A stretch of 6,970 nucleotides of DNA, taken from NCBI GenBank assembly GCA_020846575.1, contig JADLDQ010000382.1, positions 1 through 6,970 of the forward strand. Direction: 5' to 3'. This stretch comes from Burkholderiales bacterium. GTDB lineage: Bacteria > Pseudomonadota > Gammaproteobacteria > Burkholderiales > SG8-39. Each line of letters begins with the position of its first letter. Positions within the stretch are counted from its first letter, which is position 1. Below the pieces are notes generated by a model that was given only the letters and a program-made list of their open reading frames with translations, searched no databases and had not been told where the DNA came from. Shown piece by piece: positions 5,601 to 6,970 of the stretch. The translations under genes were made by a program, and so were the position numbers.

Positions 5601-6970
5601 TGGGAATCGAAGATCGGCACCCTGCGCGCCACCGAGGTGCGCTCGCTCGCCTACGACCCGGTCAACAACATCATCGGCACCGGCAATCAGGACACCGGCA
5701 GTTCGATCCAGCCCGCGGGCCTCGCCGACCCGGTGGACACCGACGGCGACGGCGTGCCCGACGACCAGGCGGCGCGCTTCGTGTGGCTGCAGACGCAGGA
5801 CACCTTCAACGGCGGCGCCGGCACCTCGCGCTTCACCGGCGACGGCAATACCCAGGCGCTCATCGCCACCACCGCCGTCAACGACCAGCGTGACAACGAC
5901 AGCGACGGCCAGGTGGACGAGGCCGACGAGTCCGCCTTCGGCGCGCGCGTCATCCGCTTCTCCATGGGGAACACCTGGACCACGTTCATCCGGGAGGAGT
6001 TCGACGCCACCGGCGCGCGGGTGACCCCGCTGCCCACGCTCCAGGGCGGGGTGTTCACCAACAGTTTCGGCGGGCCGATGCGCGACACCGGCAACGGGGT
6101 CACCTTCGACCAGCAGGTGGGGCTGCGCGCCATCCCCACCGACCCGGTGTTCTCGGGGCTCACCAACACCGACCGCCGCGCCGGGTTCACCACCCTGCCG
6201 GTGGCGGTGAACGCGGCCGACAGCCTTTTCATGATGACCGGGCTCAACTCGCTGTACGAGAGTTCCGACCGGCTGGAGACCGTCACCGAGGTGCAGCCCA
6301 AGCCGGGCGTGGCCAATATCAGCGCCATCGCCTACGGCGGCATGAACCGCATGTCGGGCAGCCCGCTGCTCGGCTTCGCGGACGCCAATCCCGACACCAT
6401 CACGCGCAGCGCGGGAAGCTGGGTGGAAGAGGGCTTCCTCTCCGGGCAGCGGATCACGGTGAGCGGCGCGGGCGCCAACGACGGCAGCTACGCCATCGCC
6501 AACGTCACCGCCACCGAGTTGCGGCTGAGCAATTCGGCGAACCTCACCGCGGCGGCGAACGTCGCCGGCGCGAGCGTCACCGCGCCCAACGTCGGCGTCA
6601 CCATGCTGGCGCGCTTCAACCAGGTGTTCGTGCGCACCGGCGATGTCTTCGACAACGCCTTCGTGGCGCACACGGTGGACGGGGCGACCCAGATCCGCGA
6701 CCTCGTCTTCGACCTGGACGACTGGCGCACCGCCTACGCGGTGGACCGCGATCACGTGTTCCGCAGCACCGATGGCGGGGCGCACTGGGAGGTCATCTCC
6801 GCGAAACTCGCGGCGCCCAACCTCCAGACCCTGGAGATGGTGCGCACCGAGAGCGGCGTCAAGGCGCTGCTGGTGGGAACCGAGCTGGGCGTATTCCGCA
6901 CCCTAGACCCGCTGCCGGAGGCGATCTGGACCGAGTTCGGGCGCGGCCTGCCCAACGCGCTGGCGCGCGA
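2685..6970 (+). CDS. Giant LEPR-XLL surface protein: RTX-like repeats, Asp-box propeller, inserted OmpA-like domain (3' end beyond window)
   Basis: One frame is open from a GTG at 2685 through more than 1428 codons without a stop. Order: basic N-terminus; LEPR-XLL signature LFEALEQRLLLSADG (29-43, Gln in place of the usual Pro); Ala-rich linker to about 105; degenerate RTX-like Gly/Asp motifs (GGAGNED 150-156, DGGPGGFD 171-178, DAGAGDD 272-278, DGGAGTD 294-300). From about 350 an Asp-box beta-propeller follows. Its boxes lie at 572-579 (STDGGATW), 642-649, 690-697, 837-844 and 1361-1368, with a degenerate one near 1406; PHADSR (937-942), DDGGIYR (956-962) and NQDTG (1001-1005) are further blade motifs. 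Inserted modules are an OmpA-like domain (407-508), beta-rich segments (about 759-825 and 1237-1302) and EF-hand-like loops (1018-1027, 1070-1082). LEPR-XLL proteins are large repetitive surface or secreted proteins of Gram-negatives, so an envelope adhesin or matrix role is likely. Substrate, export route and C-terminus are not visible. Confidence 0.88.
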   Translation, partial: MKLIEGGLLAAVRRRFEARQAPPFRRTILFEALEQRLLLSADGATPLAVDAIAVARQGEDPLQALLAEASAAPVQFDGIVDAVADAAIDLAGAAAPSAAADASAGTWIIDLDAGARALRAGDGDNVWRITGPDEGTLNDIPFADIGVLLGGAGNEDLFYFEPGGTLSGYLDGGPGGFDTLVIDGGSYADTRYEATGPDSGFIHLDGNLIRYLGLEPVANTGSSVSAVYGATGGADVVAIGAGALAGQILIDSVNGTFEDTTIAEPSQRLRLDAGAGDDVIQFNLESFAAQIVIDGGAGTDTLDLSGRATPAAVLRFSDGTAAVVDGARFVRVLGVENFSGAVVLTEQGVPQWLEQGPGVIHNGQPRGIANQPVAGAVQAIAVHPFDPNVIYVGTAAGGIWRSGDRSVLFETADFALDLDDQGILDEYALFLRRHPDLEVRVVGHTDDVGSSASNLTLSQQRANSVRDHLIAQGVDGARISVSFSGENDPVATNATESGRALNRRVELLTGFWEPLTDQFPSLAIGDITLSAFDEGGLEVTAATPLGQLVLFAGTGKFSNSGDGGSNIGVLKSTDGGATWALVGAPEIAGLPVTSVEPGASSTVLVSALDKAEIRLQANGRASFTRDGTLVTDVVRDGGVLRSADEGLTWTNLSEAGGTGLPEGGASDLVPDPSDPDRFYAAVLGQGVFRSEDEGASWIDATGNLPFVSDASRIVLSVSGAEDGGTGNHPIYAATIHRRAAILGAEAGSPNANQAGQNLIRVDRPDIYERGDGILIANVDVSGAGDFDIGEWEQLTVQAINRATGVLTLSGNLANAHAAGRLVVAAANIERVSGIFRSGDLGATWTKMGFAGDVDGTLNPGNQAGKNFALLADRDNANIVYASGDRQPGPAAGGNPGSGNPNAAGAINFTGRIFRGTFAPGGSTWTPVTDTNAGNTAPHADSRELVFDAAGNVLEGDDGGIYRLRSPSTAERVWESKIGTLRATEVRSLAYDPVNNIIGTGNQDTGSSIQPAGLADPVDTDGDGVPDDQAARFVWLQTQDTFNGGAGTSRFTGDGNTQALIATTAVNDQRDNDSDGQVDEADESAFGARVIRFSMGNTWTTFIREEFDATGARVTPLPTLQGGVFTNSFGGPMRDTGNGVTFDQQVGLRAIPTDPVFSGLTNTDRRAGFTTLPVAVNAADSLFMMTGLNSLYESSDRLETVTEVQPKPGVANISAIAYGGMNRMSGSPLLGFADANPDTITRSAGSWVEEGFLSGQRITVSGAGANDGSYAIANVTATELRLSNSANLTAAANVAGASVTAPNVGVTMLARFNQVFVRTGDVFDNAFVAHTVDGATQIRDLVFDLDDWRTAYAVDRDHVFRSTDGGAHWEVISAKLAAPNLQTLEMVRTESGVKALLVGTELGVFRTLDPLPEAIWTEFGRGLPNALAR
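3020..3048. repeat. 11-bp GC-only inverted repeat inside the giant gene
   Basis: CGCCGGCGCGC at 3020-3030 is exactly complementary to GCGCGCCGGCG at 3038-3048, around a 7-base loop. It encodes residues about 112-122, DAGARALRAGD, whose near-symmetric residue order comes from the DNA symmetry. The mRNA could form a strong hairpin about 340 nucleotides into the reading frame. No T-run follows, so this is not an intrinsic terminator. It may be a by-product of GC-rich Ala/Gly/Arg codons. Confidence 0.5.
3903..4208 (+). other. OmpA-like peptidoglycan-binding domain inserted in the first propeller blade (protein region)
   Basis: Residues 407-508 of the giant protein form a full-length OmpA C-terminal-type domain: VLFETADFALD, a helix ending in LRRHPDLEVRVVGHTDDVGSS (split across 431-451), then NLTLSQQRANSVRDHL (454-469), ARISVSFSGENDP (477-489) and the closing NRRVELL (502-508). 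D446 and R461 are 15 residues apart, as are the Asp and Arg that hold diaminopimelate in characterised OmpA domains, so ligand binding looks possible. The domain follows GGIWRSGDRS (397-406) directly and is followed by FWEPLTDQFPSLAIG (511-525). In ordinary propellers of this kind these two pieces are joined by a short Asp-box loop. The reading frame and base composition continue smoothly across both edges. Confidence 0.88.

Noticed and set aside
3180..6785. 1201-codon open frame on the minus strand opposite the giant gene
   Set aside because: It is the antisense shadow of the plus-strand frame. Its product is an Arg/Val/Gly/His-rich mixture with no domains, while the plus frame gives unmistakable Asp-box, OmpA and RTX-like motifs throughout.

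Overview
The window is very GC-rich DNA with strong G/C bias at third codon positions, and most shadow frames are open. The gene content (a two-repeat EamA transporter, an SDR-type epimerase/reductase and a LEPR-XLL giant surface protein with an OmpA-like domain) fits a Gram-negative bacterium, most likely a high-GC proteobacterium. That assignment is inference; nothing in the window fixes the taxon.

Layout: the minus strand carries a two-gene unit reading leftward. An SDR-superfamily NAD(P)-dependent epimerase/reductase (916-1860) is followed by an EamA/DMT-family membrane transporter (919 to the left edge, 3' end missing). The two genes overlap by 4 bp (GTGA), so they are probably co-transcribed and translationally coupled. 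The transporter starts at GTG and runs off the window.

A long divergent intergenic region (1861-2684, 824 bp) separates this unit from the plus-strand gene. It holds a ten-copy 12-bp tandem repeat (1920-2039) just upstream of the epimerase. Nearer the rightward gene are an 8-bp dyad (2393-2418) overlapping the -35 of a sigma70-like promoter (2416-2445), a 20-bp perfect palindrome (2572-2591) and a clear ribosome binding site. I see no convincing protein gene in this region, only two speculative leader ORFs.

From 2685 to the right edge runs one uninterrupted reading frame of more than 1428 codons, with a GTG start and no stop. It encodes the N-terminal part of a giant multidomain surface or secreted protein: a LEPR-XLL signature, an Ala-rich linker, degenerate RTX-like Gly/Asp repeats and a large Asp-box (BNR/sortilin-like) beta-propeller. 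Other modules interrupt the propeller: a complete OmpA-like peptidoglycan-binding domain, two small beta-rich inserts and two EF-hand-like Asp loops. The OmpA-like domain sits inside what should be an Asp-box loop of the first blade. This domain nesting is the most unusual thing in the window.

Nothing links the leftward pair functionally to the giant protein beyond the shared intergenic region. I found no tRNA, rRNA, CRISPR array, insertion sequence or phage gene.
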